Positions 45,550 to 54,495 of a stretch of DNA of 64,000 bases are shown here, piece after piece. The position numbers and the translations under genes were made by a program. Every line of letters begins with the position of its first letter. Position 1 is the first letter of the stretch. Where the stretch lies: NCBI RefSeq assembly GCF_040819555.1, contig NZ_CP161920.1, positions 1,549,001 through 1,613,000 on the forward strand. The letters are read 5' to 3'. This DNA comes from Nitratireductor sp. GISD-1A_MAKvit (GTDB lineage: Bacteria > Pseudomonadota > Alphaproteobacteria > Rhizobiales > Rhizobiaceae). A model generated the notes under the pieces. The model made no database searches. It was not told the origin of the DNA and saw only the letters and a list, made by a program, of their open reading frames with translations.

Positions 45550-46359
45550 ATGTCGAAACATGCCTATGTGACGCTTGTCACCAATGACGACTATGCGATG
45601 GGCGCGCTGGCTCTGGTGCGCTCACTGCGGCTGACGGAAACCGATGCCGATATCGTCGTGATGCACACTGGTGGAGCGCCTGAAAAAGCGCTGCAGCCGC
45701 TCGCTGCGCTTGGCGCACGGCTTGTGCCGGCAGAGCTGTTGCCCACTTCCAACGCCTTCAACGAGCGGCATCAGCGGGCGCGGCTTCACGCGAATGCACC
45801 CTTCACCAAGGGCAACAAGCCGAGCTTTCACACCCCGCTCGACAATTTTGCCAAGCTCAGACTGTGGCAGCTTACCGCATATGAGCGAATCGTGTTCATC
45901 GATGCGGATGCCGTGGTGGTGCGCAACATCGACCGATTGTTCGGCTATCCGGAGTTCTCCGCCGCGCCCAATGTCTATGAGAGCCTTGCGGATTTTCATC
46001 GGCTGAACTCAGGCGTGTTTGTAGCAAAGCCTTGTGAAGCGACATTTGCCGCCATGCTTGCGCGGCTTGATCAGCCCGAAGCGTTCTGGCGGCGGACCGA
46101 TCAGACATTCCTCCAGACCTGTTTTCTTGAGTGGCACGGGCTGCCGGTATTCTTCAACATGCTGCAATATGTGTGGTTCAATCTCCCCGAATTGTGGGAC
46201 TGGAAATCGGTTTCGGTGGTTCACTATCAATATGAAAAACCCTGGGAGCGGGATCACCCGAAAGCCACGGAGCTGCGGCCCCTGATCGATCTTTGGCACG
46301 CCTTCCATTCGGGTGAGAATATCCCCGATATCGAAACGCTGGCGAATCCCACGCCATGA
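45550..46359 (+). CDS. sqdD: Glycogenin-like glycosyltransferase SqdD
   Basis: A 269-aa GT8-type enzyme proposed to transfer sulfoquinovose to diacylglycerol or an intermediate acceptor. AYVTLVTNDDYAMGALALVR and the DxD motif in VFIDADAVVVRNIDRLFGY are clear, as is the glycogenin-like NSGVFVAKPCEATFAAMLAR. It begins 12 nt after sqdB and its stop overlaps sqdC, matching the sqdBDC order known from Rhodobacter and Sinorhizobium. Confidence 0.9.
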   Translation: MSKHAYVTLVTNDDYAMGALALVRSLRLTETDADIVVMHTGGAPEKALQPLAALGARLVPAELLPTSNAFNERHQRARLHANAPFTKGNKPSFHTPLDNFAKLRLWQLTAYERIVFIDADAVVVRNIDRLFGYPEFSAAPNVYESLADFHRLNSGVFVAKPCEATFAAMLARLDQPEAFWRRTDQTFLQTCFLEWHGLPVFFNMLQYVWFNLPELWDWKSVSVVHYQYEKPWERDHPKATELRPLIDLWHAFHSGENIPDIETLANPTP

Positions 46360-47258
46360 CCACGCCCCACAGCATTGTGTCTGGCGGGACTGGTCTCGTC
46401 GGCCGTTTCATCGTGGAGGCATTGCTCACTGCCGGCCACCGGGTAACAGTGCTTGGGCGCAAGGCGCCGCCGGACGGCTTTTTTTCAGAGCCGGTCGCAT
46501 TTGCGCCGATGAAGCTGGACCCCATATCGGTTTCAACGGGGCTGTTCGAGGGGGCGGATTTTTTCATACATGCCGCATTTGATCACCTGCCGGGAAAATA
46601 TCGGGGTGGCGAAGGCGATGACGCGGAAGGCTTCCGAAGGCGCAACCTTGATGGAAGCATTGCCCTGTTCCAGGCCGCGCGGACTGCAGGCGTATCGCGC
46701 GTGGTGTTTCTTTCTTCTCGCGCGGTCTATGGTCCGTGCCCGCCGGGAATGATGCTGGATGAAAGCGATGTCTGTCGGCCCGACACGCTCTACGGAGAAG
46801 TCAAGCTTGCAGCCGAAGATGCGCTCACCAAGCTCTCAGGCGACGGATTTCACGGGGTGAGCCTTCGCGTTACGGGGGTCTACGGTCCGGCAGGTGAAGG
46901 GCGGCTACACAAATGGGCGGGGCTCTTCGAGGACTTCCTTTCGGGCCGGGAGATCGCTCCGCGCGTGGCGACCGAGGTGCACGGTCAAGATGTCGGGACG
47001 GCGGTGCGGCTTGTGCTGGAACAGTCGGCGGTACGAGTTTCTGGAAAGGTCTTCAACGTGTCTGATCTTGTTCTCGACCGACGCGATATCCTTGCGCTGG
47101 TGGCGCGGTCCACGGGAAGTGGCAATACCCTGCCCGATGCGGGCGATGCATCCATGGTGAATGCGATGAGCACGAAGCGCCTGCATGCACTGGGGTGGTC
47201 GCCCGGCGGCATGCCACTGCTTGAAAAGACCGTGCCCGACCTTCTTGCCAGACCCTGA
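46356..47258 (+). CDS. sqdC: NAD-dependent epimerase/reductase, SqdC
   Basis: A 300-aa extended short-chain dehydrogenase. NAD site SGGTGLVGRFIVEALLTAG, SSRAVYGPCPPGM and the Tyr-x3-Lys pair in DTLYGEVKLAAEDAL. It overlaps sqdD by 4 nt (ATGA). In Rhodobacter, loss of sqdC leads to accumulation of sulfoquinovosyl dihydroxyacetone, so it probably reduces or channels that intermediate; the precise reaction is not fixed. Confidence 0.85.
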   Translation: MTTPHSIVSGGTGLVGRFIVEALLTAGHRVTVLGRKAPPDGFFSEPVAFAPMKLDPISVSTGLFEGADFFIHAAFDHLPGKYRGGEGDDAEGFRRRNLDGSIALFQAARTAGVSRVVFLSSRAVYGPCPPGMMLDESDVCRPDTLYGEVKLAAEDALTKLSGDGFHGVSLRVTGVYGPAGEGRLHKWAGLFEDFLSGREIAPRVATEVHGQDVGTAVRLVLEQSAVRVSGKVFNVSDLVLDRRDILALVARSTGSGNTLPDAGDASMVNAMSTKRLHALGWSPGGMPLLEKTVPDLLARP

Positions 47259-47343
47259 TGGTCGCCCGGCGCCAGCGTGTGTTTCTTGACCCCTTACTGA
47301 CTTCCGGCTACCCCGCGACCACAACAAACCGAGGACCCCTGTC

Positions 47344-47733
47344 ATGAATGCACCGGAAAAACCCACGGGCGACCTGACACTGCGCACACAGGCAATGCCC
47401 GGCGATGCCAATGCTGCGGGCGACATTTTCGGTGGTTGGGTCATGGCACAGATGGACCTTGCAAGCGGTATTCGCGCCGCTGAACGCGCGCATGGCCGTG
47501 TTGTGACCGCAGGTGTGAAGGAAATGGCTTTCGCCAAACCCATGAAGGTGGGAGATACGCTGTGCATCTACACGCACATCGAAAGTGTGGGCCGCACCTC
47601 GATCCGGTTGAAGGTTGAGGCATGGGCGCAGCGCTACCTGTCACCGGTCATGGAAATGGTAACACACGCGGACTTCGTGATGGTTGCACTTGACGCCACC
47701 GGCAGGCCGACGCCGGTGCCACCTGAAGATTGA
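47344..47733 (+). CDS. Acyl-CoA thioesterase, YciA-type
   Basis: A 129-aa hot-dog fold thioesterase. PGDANAAGDIFGGWVMAQMD carries the conserved catalytic Asn/Asp region, followed by VVTAGVKEMAFAKPMKVGDT and the GRTSIRLKVEAWAQRY strand. Such enzymes hydrolyse short- and medium-chain acyl-CoAs to keep CoA free. It follows sqdC after 85 bp on the same strand and converges on the CorC-like gene only 4 bp away. Confidence 0.93.
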   Translation: MNAPEKPTGDLTLRTQAMPGDANAAGDIFGGWVMAQMDLASGIRAAERAHGRVVTAGVKEMAFAKPMKVGDTLCIYTHIESVGRTSIRLKVEAWAQRYLSPVMEMVTHADFVMVALDATGRPTPVPPED

Positions 47734-47736
47734 AGA

Positions 47737-49035
47737 TCAGGCTTCGCTTGCCTGCTCAATTTTCGTTGCCAGGACGCGATCGATGCGGCGATTGTCCAGA
47801 TCCATGATCTCGAAACGCCATCCCATAGCGTCGGTGCTCTCTCCGGTTTTGGGAAGGTGGGAAAACTCGTTGAGAAGAAAACCGGCCAGCGTGGTGTAGC
47901 TGCGGTCGGCAGGAAGCTCAAAGCCCAGATGGTCCGCCATCTCGTCAGCCGGCATCGTACCTGGCAGGAGCCACGAACCATCCGCGCGTTCGACTATGTC
48001 AAGCTCGCCTTCCTCGGCGTCGGCGCGGAAGAGACCCGCAATTGATTCCAGAATGTCCGAAGGCGTCACGATGCCTTCGAAATGTCCATGCTCGTCATGC
48101 ACCAGCGCCATGGGCATGTCGGCTTCGCGGAGGATCGACAAAACATCCAGCGCATCCGCCATATCGTGCACGACCGGTGCCGGGTGCACGTGTGAACGGA
48201 TGTTCAGAGGTTCCCCGACAAGATCGGAGGCAAGGAGATCGCGCAGTTTCACCACGCCCACGATCTCGTCTATCGAGCCTTCGCCGGCCGGGAGAAGGGA
48301 GTGCCCTGATTTTCTGATGACCTCGGCAAGCATGGTTTCATCCGAAGTAAGATCGAGCCAGTCAATCTCCCCGCGGGGGGTCATAATGGCGCGTGCCTTG
48401 CGATCGGCGAGCCGCATGACGCCGGCGATCATGCGGCGTTCATCGGATTCGATGGTGCCACTGGTTTCGGCCTCCGCAATGAGTGTGCGGATTTCCTCAT
48501 CGGTGACGCGCTGGCTCGATTCCGCGCTTTGACCAAGCAGCGCCAGCACCAATCGGCCAGACACGTCGAGAAGCCAAACCAGAGGAAGCGTGATGCGCGA
48601 CAGAAGCCCCATGACGGGCGCCACCTTGATGGCAATGCCTTCTGCATTCTTGAGGGCAATCTGCTTGGGAACAAGCTCGCCGATAATCAGGGACACATAG
48701 GTGATGAGCGCCACGACGAGGCCAACGCCAAGTGGATTGGCCAGGCTTTCGGAAAGCCCCTGTGCAATGAGGAAATCTGAAAGGCGGGTGCCAAGGGTCG
48801 CTCCCGAAAAAGCACCGGACAGAACGCCAACCAGCGTGATGCCGATCTGAACCGTGGAAAGGAAGCGTCCGGGGTCGGCAGAAAGGGCGAGCGCGCGGGC
48901 GGCACCGCGCTGGCCCTTCTCGGCACGCGACTTCAGCCGGGCAGGCCGCGCGGAAACGACAGCGAGCTCGGACATGGCCATGAAGCCATTGAAGACGATA
49001 AGAGCGAAGAGAATTGCGATTTCGACGATGAGCAT
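47737..49035 (-). CDS. Hemolysin/CorC family protein (DUF21-CBS-CorC_HlyC)
   Basis: A 432-aa inner-membrane protein. DUF21 membrane domain (about 1-190: VEIAILFALIVFNGFMAMSE, VQIGITLVGVLSGAFSGATL, YVSLIIGELVPKQIALKN), two CBS domains (AIMTPRGEIDWLDLTSDETM; PMALVHDEHGHFEGIVTPSD) and a C-terminal FAD-like CorC_HlyC domain (RADGSWLLPGTMPADEMADH). By homology to CorB/CNNM it is thought to move Mg2+ or Co2+ or sense it; the 'hemolysin' label is historical. Confidence 0.92.
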   Translation of the reverse strand: MLIVEIAILFALIVFNGFMAMSELAVVSARPARLKSRAEKGQRGAARALALSADPGRFLSTVQIGITLVGVLSGAFSGATLGTRLSDFLIAQGLSESLANPLGVGLVVALITYVSLIIGELVPKQIALKNAEGIAIKVAPVMGLLSRITLPLVWLLDVSGRLVLALLGQSAESSQRVTDEEIRTLIAEAETSGTIESDERRMIAGVMRLADRKARAIMTPRGEIDWLDLTSDETMLAEVIRKSGHSLLPAGEGSIDEIVGVVKLRDLLASDLVGEPLNIRSHVHPAPVVHDMADALDVLSILREADMPMALVHDEHGHFEGIVTPSDILESIAGLFRADAEEGELDIVERADGSWLLPGTMPADEMADHLGFELPADRSYTTLAGFLLNEFSHLPKTGESTDAMGWRFEIMDLDNRRIDRVLATKIEQASEA

Positions 49036-49104
49036 GGCTGCTGTTTAGCATCCCGTGGTGAAGGGGGCGAGCCTATTGTCTGTATAGTCTGGGCAGTTCT
49101 GTTT

Positions 49105-49974
49105 TTATTTGCACGCCCGGTAACCGTTGCGCCGGCCCTTCAGATCGAAATGAAAATGATCGCGGTGATCATAGTTGTAACCCGGGCCCAGAACGGTGGT
49201 GAAGTAATCGCACCCTTCGGCACGGACGCTGTTCAGCAAGCCGCGCTCTCGGAAGGCGAAGAACCCCGGTTTGCGAACGTCAATCTCACGGCCGTTTTTC
49301 AACTCGATGCTCATGACATCGAGTGCATTGCCCTTGGAATGTTCGGAGGCAACGCTGGTGCCGGCAATGCGACGGCACGAATAGCTGGATCCCTGGCGGA
49401 TCTTGCCGATGCCGGTGAAATACCGTTTGCGCGCAGCCGGTGCCAATTCCTTCTTTGTCCAGCGGGCAAAGGTTTCGGCCATCTGGCAGTTGAGCGTGGC
49501 TGCCGGAGACATGGCTATGTTGCCAGAGAGACCGCTGACCTTGACTGGCCAGTCAATCCGGCAGGCGCCGCCATCATTGATCGGTTCCAGATCCTGGTAC
49601 TTGACCCCGAGTCTTTTCAGGCGCCGGCGGCAGGCAATTTCTTCCGGTGGCATGGCCCGGGTCGAACTCTCCCTGCGCGGCAGGGTGACACGGGGATAGG
49701 ACACCATCATGGGGTTGGAAGGAACCAGCGCCTGAAGGCCCTGCGCTTTCACCGGAGCGGGGGGCTGGTTCCGGTCGACTTCGAGAACGGGCGCAGCGGC
49801 CAGGGGAATTGCGGATGTGCTCACACCGATATCGACCGAGGGACGCGGTGACATCACATCGCTGACGGAACAGGCGGAAAGGGCAAGGAGCGACGCAGCA
49901 GCCAATGCAAACCGCGAACATCCGGGCGCGCGAAGCGCTGTTGCAACAGATTTGCGAACGCGGATATCCGCCAT
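49105..49974 (-). CDS. Extensin-like protein, putative lipoprotein
   Basis: A 289-aa exported protein with lipobox-like LLALSACS and the extensin-like C-terminal domain of PF06904. Four conserved Cys (IACRRRL, GGACRID, LNCQMAE, SYSCRRI) suggest disulfides. SVASEHSKGNALDV and NYDHRDHFHFDLKG arrange His, Asp and His as in LAS-type (VanY/MepA) peptidoglycan peptidases, so a role in wall cleavage is likely though unproven. It is paralogous to the next gene upstream. ATG 49974 was chosen as the nearest start before a plausible signal. Confidence 0.88.
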   Translation of the reverse strand: MADIRVRKSVATALRAPGCSRFALAAASLLALSACSVSDVMSPRPSVDIGVSTSAIPLAAAPVLEVDRNQPPAPVKAQGLQALVPSNPMMVSYPRVTLPRRESSTRAMPPEEIACRRRLKRLGVKYQDLEPINDGGACRIDWPVKVSGLSGNIAMSPAATLNCQMAETFARWTKKELAPAARKRYFTGIGKIRQGSSYSCRRIAGTSVASEHSKGNALDVMSIELKNGREIDVRKPGFFAFRERGLLNSVRAEGCDYFTTVLGPGYNYDHRDHFHFDLKGRRNGYRACK

Positions 49975-50205
49975 GTAAACGCCCCCCATCGATACTGCGG
50001 AACGGCGCATCTTTTCATGGAAACGATGTACCGCTCTTTCGTCCGGTGCCTGCCGGCTGCACGACCGTCAGGTGGTTTCACCCGAACTGCACCAAGTCCC
50101 ACCCTTTCGGGCAGGATCAATCGTAACGCGACGAGGTAAAGGAAAGGTCAGCGATGGCATTCAGACCTGTGGCAGCTTTGTGGCGAGCCAGATTCCAGGG
50201 GCGTA

Positions 50206-51024
50206 TCATCTGCAATAGGTGTAGTCGTTTCGACGTTTTCTGAGATCGAGATGGAAGTGATCTGCATGATCCTCGTCGGAGCCCGGCCCCAATACGGTCT
50301 TGAAGGGACCGCAGGCCGCGGCACGGAAGGCGTCGAGGAATTTTGCGCTGTTGCTTTTGGGGTCGCTTTTTTCGGTCACGGTGAGCTTCGTGCCGTCTGC
50401 AAGAATAAAGGCGCCGATATCCAATGCGTTGCCAAAAGCGTGCTCAGAGAGTTTTCCGCTCGAATGACGGGTGCGACAAACATAGGCGGACGCGTGTTCC
50501 ACGGCGCGAATTGGCTGACCAAGGTGCTTTTGCGCGAGCTCTGGTACCTGCTCGGTGAAAAATCGGGCAAGCGTGAGCGCTGTGGGACAGTTGAGTTTCG
50601 CTTCACGTGTCAGGGGAATCTCGCTGGCCATGTGGTCGACTACCACTGGATACGGTAGATGGCAGCCTATCGAGTCCGTGGCAGGTGGACCTTCCTCGTG
50701 AAAAACACCCAGGTCGGCAAGTTTTTTCCGACAGGCGACCTCGTCTTCAGGAAGGTCGTCGGGCCTGGTCGCCTCCGGGGGCTGCGTCTGGTCCGTTTCC
50801 CCCTCGATGTCCGGCCGGGACGCGGGGATCGGTACGACAACTGAGAGTTCCCGTCTCTGCGGCGTTCCGCGCGCGGCAGGAACCGGGCCGGTTCGGGGCA
50901 GAGATATGTCCGGCCGGGAGCTGCCTTCGGCTGCACTGCTGTCGCTTATCGACAACGGAAAACACACAATCAGCGCAGCAATGGCGCTGGTGACCGGGGA
51001 GACTGGGATTGAAACATGAATCAT
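50206..51024 (-). CDS. Extensin-like protein, paralogue
   Basis: A 272-aa protein with a Sec signal (SPVTSAIAALIVCFPLSISD, in part), a Pro-rich linker and the same PF06904 domain: VACRKKLADLGV, GCHLPYPVV, LNCPTALTLARFF, YVCRTRH. KLSEHAFGNALDIGAFIL and DEDHADHFHLDLRKRRNDYT keep the H...D...H pattern of LAS peptidases. It precedes its paralogue by 231 bp on the same strand; the pair arose by tandem duplication and has diverged strongly. Confidence 0.88.
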   Translation of the reverse strand: MIHVSIPVSPVTSAIAALIVCFPLSISDSSAAEGSSRPDISLPRTGPVPAARGTPQRRELSVVVPIPASRPDIEGETDQTQPPEATRPDDLPEDEVACRKKLADLGVFHEEGPPATDSIGCHLPYPVVVDHMASEIPLTREAKLNCPTALTLARFFTEQVPELAQKHLGQPIRAVEHASAYVCRTRHSSGKLSEHAFGNALDIGAFILADGTKLTVTEKSDPKSNSAKFLDAFRAAACGPFKTVLGPGSDEDHADHFHLDLRKRRNDYTYCR

Positions 51025-51082
51025 GTCGCAATCCTTGTCTCATGGCTTGTTGATCCTGAAATAAGCCGGGTCTTCCCACGTC

Positions 51083-51511
51083 TCAAGACGTTCCCAGGGC
51101 ATCCAGGCCTTCGTCGAGCCAGTCCCCCAGCATAGGCATTCCGAGCAGATAGGTCGCGATGCGGTTTGCCCCGAACTCCCTCGCGTCTTCCACGGCAACA
51201 GTCCACTCTTTCAGCTCGAAATCTCCCCGCCCGACCCAGGCGAGGGCTATCAATTCTGCCTTTTCGTCCACATTGAGATCGCTGATCAGCTCGCGAAATT
51301 CCTCCTCCGTGAGATCTTCTTCTTCCTCTTCCACAAGTCCGTCATGTTGATGCCGGTCACCTGCCTCGCCGTCGATCTCGACCTCGTGTTCGTGCCCGCC
51401 ATCATAATCGGATTTCATCGCCGCGCTGATTGCACGCGCTTTCAGTGCCAGAAGACGCACGGTCTCTGGGTCGATCGAAAGATCCCATTCTCGGTCGGCA
51501 GGCTTCTGCAT
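51083..51511 (-). CDS. DUF3775 domain-containing protein
   Basis: A 142-aa acidic cytosolic protein. LSIDPETVRLLALKARAISA opens the domain, an extremely acidic run (GLVEEEEEDLTEEEFRELIS) lies in the middle, and NVDEKAELIALAWVGRGDFE with ATYLLGMPMLGDWLDEGL closes it; the last block is the DUF3775 signature. ATG 51511 (MQKPADREWDL) was chosen because GGAGGATGTTCTC lies upstream. Function unknown. Confidence 0.87.
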   Translation of the reverse strand: MQKPADREWDLSIDPETVRLLALKARAISAAMKSDYDGGHEHEVEIDGEAGDRHQHDGLVEEEEEDLTEEEFRELISDLNVDEKAELIALAWVGRGDFELKEWTVAVEDAREFGANRIATYLLGMPMLGDWLDEGLDALGTS

Positions 51512-51606
51512 GAGAACATCCTCCGGAAACTCTGGACATGATAGCCTAAAGGCGCGGGAACGCACGTTCTACCTTGCCGCTCTCCCGCCAAAGCGTGCAA
51601 ACGGGA

Positions 51607-52497
51607 TCAGGCCGTTCTGTCTGATCGAGTTCGCATTGCCGGGATTATTTCAACAGCGAGAATTGCGGTAAAGATCAATCCGCACCCGGCCAGCCCCAGA
51701 GGCGGCAGGCGTTCACCCAGAAAGATTGCACCGAACGCGGCTGCGAAAACGGCTTCCGTTGAGAGGAAAATCGCCGCCTGGGGCGCTGTTGTGTAACGCT
51801 GACCGATAACCTGAAGCGTGAATGCGATGCCGCCGGAAAAGATACCGGCATAGAGAATCTCGGGCAGCGCTTTGCCTATCGCCGCTGGTGTTATGGGTTC
51901 GATCATCGCGGCAATCGCAAGCGCCACGATTGCCGTCACTCCAAATTGTGTGACCGAAAGGGTGACCGGCCGCCCCGTATGGCTGGCGCTGCGACCGATC
52001 ATGATCACCTGCAGTGCCCAGAACAAGGCGCACAGTATCGTCAGCCAGTCACCCGGCCTGAGTGCGACGCTGCCTGCGCCGGATAGAAGCCATATGCCTG
52101 TCAGCGCGCAAAGGGCGGCGGGCCACACCACACCATGGGGCCATTGCCGGAAAAGAAGCACGGCGAGAAACGGCACGATGACCACGTAGAGACCGGTCAG
52201 AAAACCGGAATTCGTGACGGTGGTGGTCAGGAGCCCTACCTGTTGCGAGGCCATCCCCGCAAAGAGTAGAAGGCCGATGATGACGAAGTTTCGCCTGTCG
52301 CGTTGTGGCAGCGCTGCAGTGCTGCGCCGTGTTTCCCAGATCGCGAAGGGCAACATCGAAAGACAGGCGATGCCGAAACGAAGACCTATGAACAGAAACG
52401 GTCCGATGGCGTCCATTGCGGTAGACTGGGCGACGAAACCCATGCCCCACATTGCGCCAGCAAGAAGCAAAAGCAGATTGGCCTGAAACCGTGTCAT
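51607..52497 (-). CDS. DMT-superfamily (EamA) exporter
   Basis: A 296-aa membrane protein with ten hydrophobic helices in two EamA repeats (NLLLLLAGAMWGMGFVAQST ... WLTILCALFWALQVIMIGRS). The final helix GLAGCGLIFTAILAVEIIPA is followed by a short basic tail. EamA proteins export amino acids or metabolites; the substrate is unknown. The start at ATG 52497 (MTRFQANLLLLLAGAMWG) is used because upstream residues carry no membrane signal. Confidence 0.92.
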   Translation of the reverse strand: MTRFQANLLLLLAGAMWGMGFVAQSTAMDAIGPFLFIGLRFGIACLSMLPFAIWETRRSTAALPQRDRRNFVIIGLLLFAGMASQQVGLLTTTVTNSGFLTGLYVVIVPFLAVLLFRQWPHGVVWPAALCALTGIWLLSGAGSVALRPGDWLTILCALFWALQVIMIGRSASHTGRPVTLSVTQFGVTAIVALAIAAMIEPITPAAIGKALPEILYAGIFSGGIAFTLQVIGQRYTTAPQAAIFLSTEAVFAAAFGAIFLGERLPPLGLAGCGLIFTAILAVEIIPAMRTRSDRTA

Positions 52498-52601
52498 CCG
52501 TGCATCCGAAGCGAAGAGGAAGCGCACCTCTTAAGGATGACGAACCTGCCGCACAAGGGCCGCACCGCATCACTCAATGGGCCAGGCGGCTTCGTTTGCG
52601 G

Positions 52602-53735
52602 TCAATCAGCACGGTGAATGCGGATGAGTTCACCCCTTCGCTTGTCCGTCAGCAGCCAGAGCGCTCCGTCCGGTGCAACACTGACATCCCGAATACGCCC
52701 GAAAGCGCCGCGAAACAGGCGCTCTTCTCCCGTAATGGTGCCGTTTTCGTCACGCTTGAGCCTCGAAACGAGATGATATTTTAACGCGGCAACCAGCAGA
52801 TCTCCATCCCATTCCGGAAACATTGCACCCTGGTAGACGGCAGCGCCGGACGGCGCAATGGAGGGATCCCAGTAGAATTCCGGTTGCTCATAACCTGGTG
52901 CCTCGGTTCCCAGACCGATCTTGGTGCCACTGTAGTTGACGCCATAGGAGATGACGGGCCAACCATAATTCTTGCCGGCCTCTGGCCGATTCACCTCGTC
53001 GCCACCGCGCGCACCGTGTTCCACGGTCCAGATCGACTGAGTGACCGGGTCATAGAGGGCCCCCTGAGGGTTTCGATGGCCGATGGACCAGATCTCTGGG
53101 GCAGCCTTTGTGTCATCAGCGAACGGGTTGTCCTGCGGCACGCTCCCGTCCGGATTTATCCTGAGAACCGAGCCGGCGTGATCCGCCCGATCCTGCGCGC
53201 GTTCACTCTGCCCGCGGTCGCCGATTGTGAAAAACAGCGTTCCATCCGGATGAAACACGAGGCGTGAGCCAAAATGCTGACCGGCGCCGGATTTCCCGTT
53301 CATGGAGAAAATGGTGGATACGCCATCGAGCCGCGGCTTTTTGCCATCCCGGATCAGTCTGGCTCTCGCAATTGCCGTTCCCGCTCCATCCGGTCCCGGT
53401 TGCGAATAGGAGAAGAACACCGCTCCGGTTTCTTCGAAATCCGGTGCCACGGCAACGTCCAGAAGCCCGCCCTGTCCGAAAACCGCTATATCTGGCAATC
53501 CGGAAATGGGGTCGGAAAGCGTGTCTTCGCTGAACAGACGCAATTGTCCGGATCGCTCTGTAATCAGGGCACTGCCGTCGGGCAGGAAATCCAGTCCCCA
53601 GGGGTTTTCGAGGCCGCGGGCCAGCGTTTCAGCCCGAACAGTGACAAGCTCGGTGGTGAAGGTTTTGGCACCGGCCATCACGGGCCCGGCGAGCAGTCCC
53701 GCTGCAAGAACGGTGAGAAAAACTGGGCGTTTCAT
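52602..53735 (-). CDS. PQQ-dependent sugar dehydrogenase (GSDH/YliI-type)
   Basis: A 377-aa periplasmic six-bladed beta-propeller. Signal peptide [20 protein letters not shown] (cleaved near AGA), then [91 protein letters not shown] and [19 protein letters not shown]. These are the PQQ and Ca2+ binding blocks of soluble aldose dehydrogenases. PQQ must be made or imported, since no pqq genes are in the window. Confidence 0.95.
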   Translation of the reverse strand: MKRPVFLTVLAAGLLAGPVMAGAKTFTTELVTVRAETLARGLENPWGLDFLPDGSALITERSGQLRLFSEDTLSDPISGLPDIAVFGQGGLLDVAVAPDFEETGAVFFSYSQPGPDGAGTAIARARLIRDGKKPRLDGVSTIFSMNGKSGAGQHFGSRLVFHPDGTLFFTIGDRGQSERAQDRADHAGSVLRINPDGSVPQDNPFADDTKAAPEIWSIGHRNPQGALYDPVTQSIWTVEHGARGGDEVNRPEAGKNYGWPVISYGVNYSGTKIGLGTEAPGYEQPEFYWDPSIAPSGAAVYQGAMFPEWDGDLLVAALKYHLVSRLKRDENGTITGEERLFRGAFGRIRDVSVAPDGALWLLTDKRRGELIRIHRAD

Positions 53736-53868
53736 GATGGTCTCTCCCTGTGTGCCGACCTTTCAGGAGATAGGCGGCGAGCCACAAACAACAATAATGT
53801 TCATGCGCTTGCGGTAGCAACAACTTCCGCCAGGGCAAAAATTTGCGTGAAAATCGCCATGAGCTTGC

Positions 53869-53931
53869 TATATTGGGGCAGGTCATACGAAACGGTTCCG
53901 TTGGCATGCAGCTTTCGGACCGTTTCTTTTT
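53869..53931 (+). promoter_or_regulatory. greA leader: -10 element followed by an internal terminator
   Basis: TATATT (53869-53874) is a likely -10. From about 53881 the transcript would meet GAAACGGTTCCG (53889-53900) pairing with CGGACCGTTTC (53916-53926, one bulged T), then TTTTT: an intrinsic terminator 81 bp before the greA ATG. The nearest upstream gene is on the other strand, so the terminator can only act on the greA leader. A repeated CTTTTATGTCTG-like word lies at ~53928 and 60 bp later at ~53987. Confidence 0.6.
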
Positions 53932-54011
53932 ATGTCTGCACCGGTGGCAGGGTGGCACTTCGCGCGAAGGGCGGAGGGCTTTCCTGCTTTTATGTCTGGA
54001 AGGTGAATGAA

Positions 54012-54485
54012 ATGAACAAGGTCCCGATGACACCGGCCGGAGCCGCCGCGTTGAAGAAAGAGCTTGGCTGGCGCCAGCAGGAAGAGCGGCCACGCATCAT
54101 TGAGGCGATCGCCGAGGCGCGAGCCCATGGCGACCTTTCGGAAAACGCCGAGTATCACGCCGCCAAGGAAGCACAGAGCCTCAATGAGGGGCGCATAGGC
54201 GAGCTGGAGGATCTGATCGCCCGCGCCGAGGTGATTGATGTCTCGAAACTTTCCGGCGACACCGTCAAGTTCGGAGCGACGGTGGTGCTGGTAGACGAAG
54301 ACACCGAGGAAGAGAAAACCTATCAGATCGTCGGGGACCAGGAAGCCGATGTTAAGGCAGGGCGCATTTCCATCTCCTCGCCGATCGCGCGTGCGCTTAT
54401 CGGAAAGGCCGTGGGTGATTCGATCGAGGTGAACGCTCCGGGCGGTGCGCGGGGCTATGAAGTGGTCGAAGTCCGCTACGGCTGA
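54012..54485 (+). CDS. greA: Transcription elongation factor GreA
   Basis: A 157-aa factor that enters the RNA polymerase secondary channel and triggers cleavage of backtracked RNA. The N-terminal coiled coil carries the acidic tip ([20 protein letters not shown]), with Asp and Glu of GDLSENAEY being catalytic. The C-terminal FKBP-like domain ([40 protein letters not shown]) is complete. AAGG precedes ATG 54012. The leader contains an attenuator-like terminator. Confidence 0.96.
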   Translation: MNKVPMTPAGAAALKKELGWRQQEERPRIIEAIAEARAHGDLSENAEYHAAKEAQSLNEGRIGELEDLIARAEVIDVSKLSGDTVKFGATVVLVDEDTEEEKTYQIVGDQEADVKAGRISISSPIARALIGKAVGDSIEVNAPGGARGYEVVEVRYG

Positions 54486-54495
54486 GCTGTCACCC

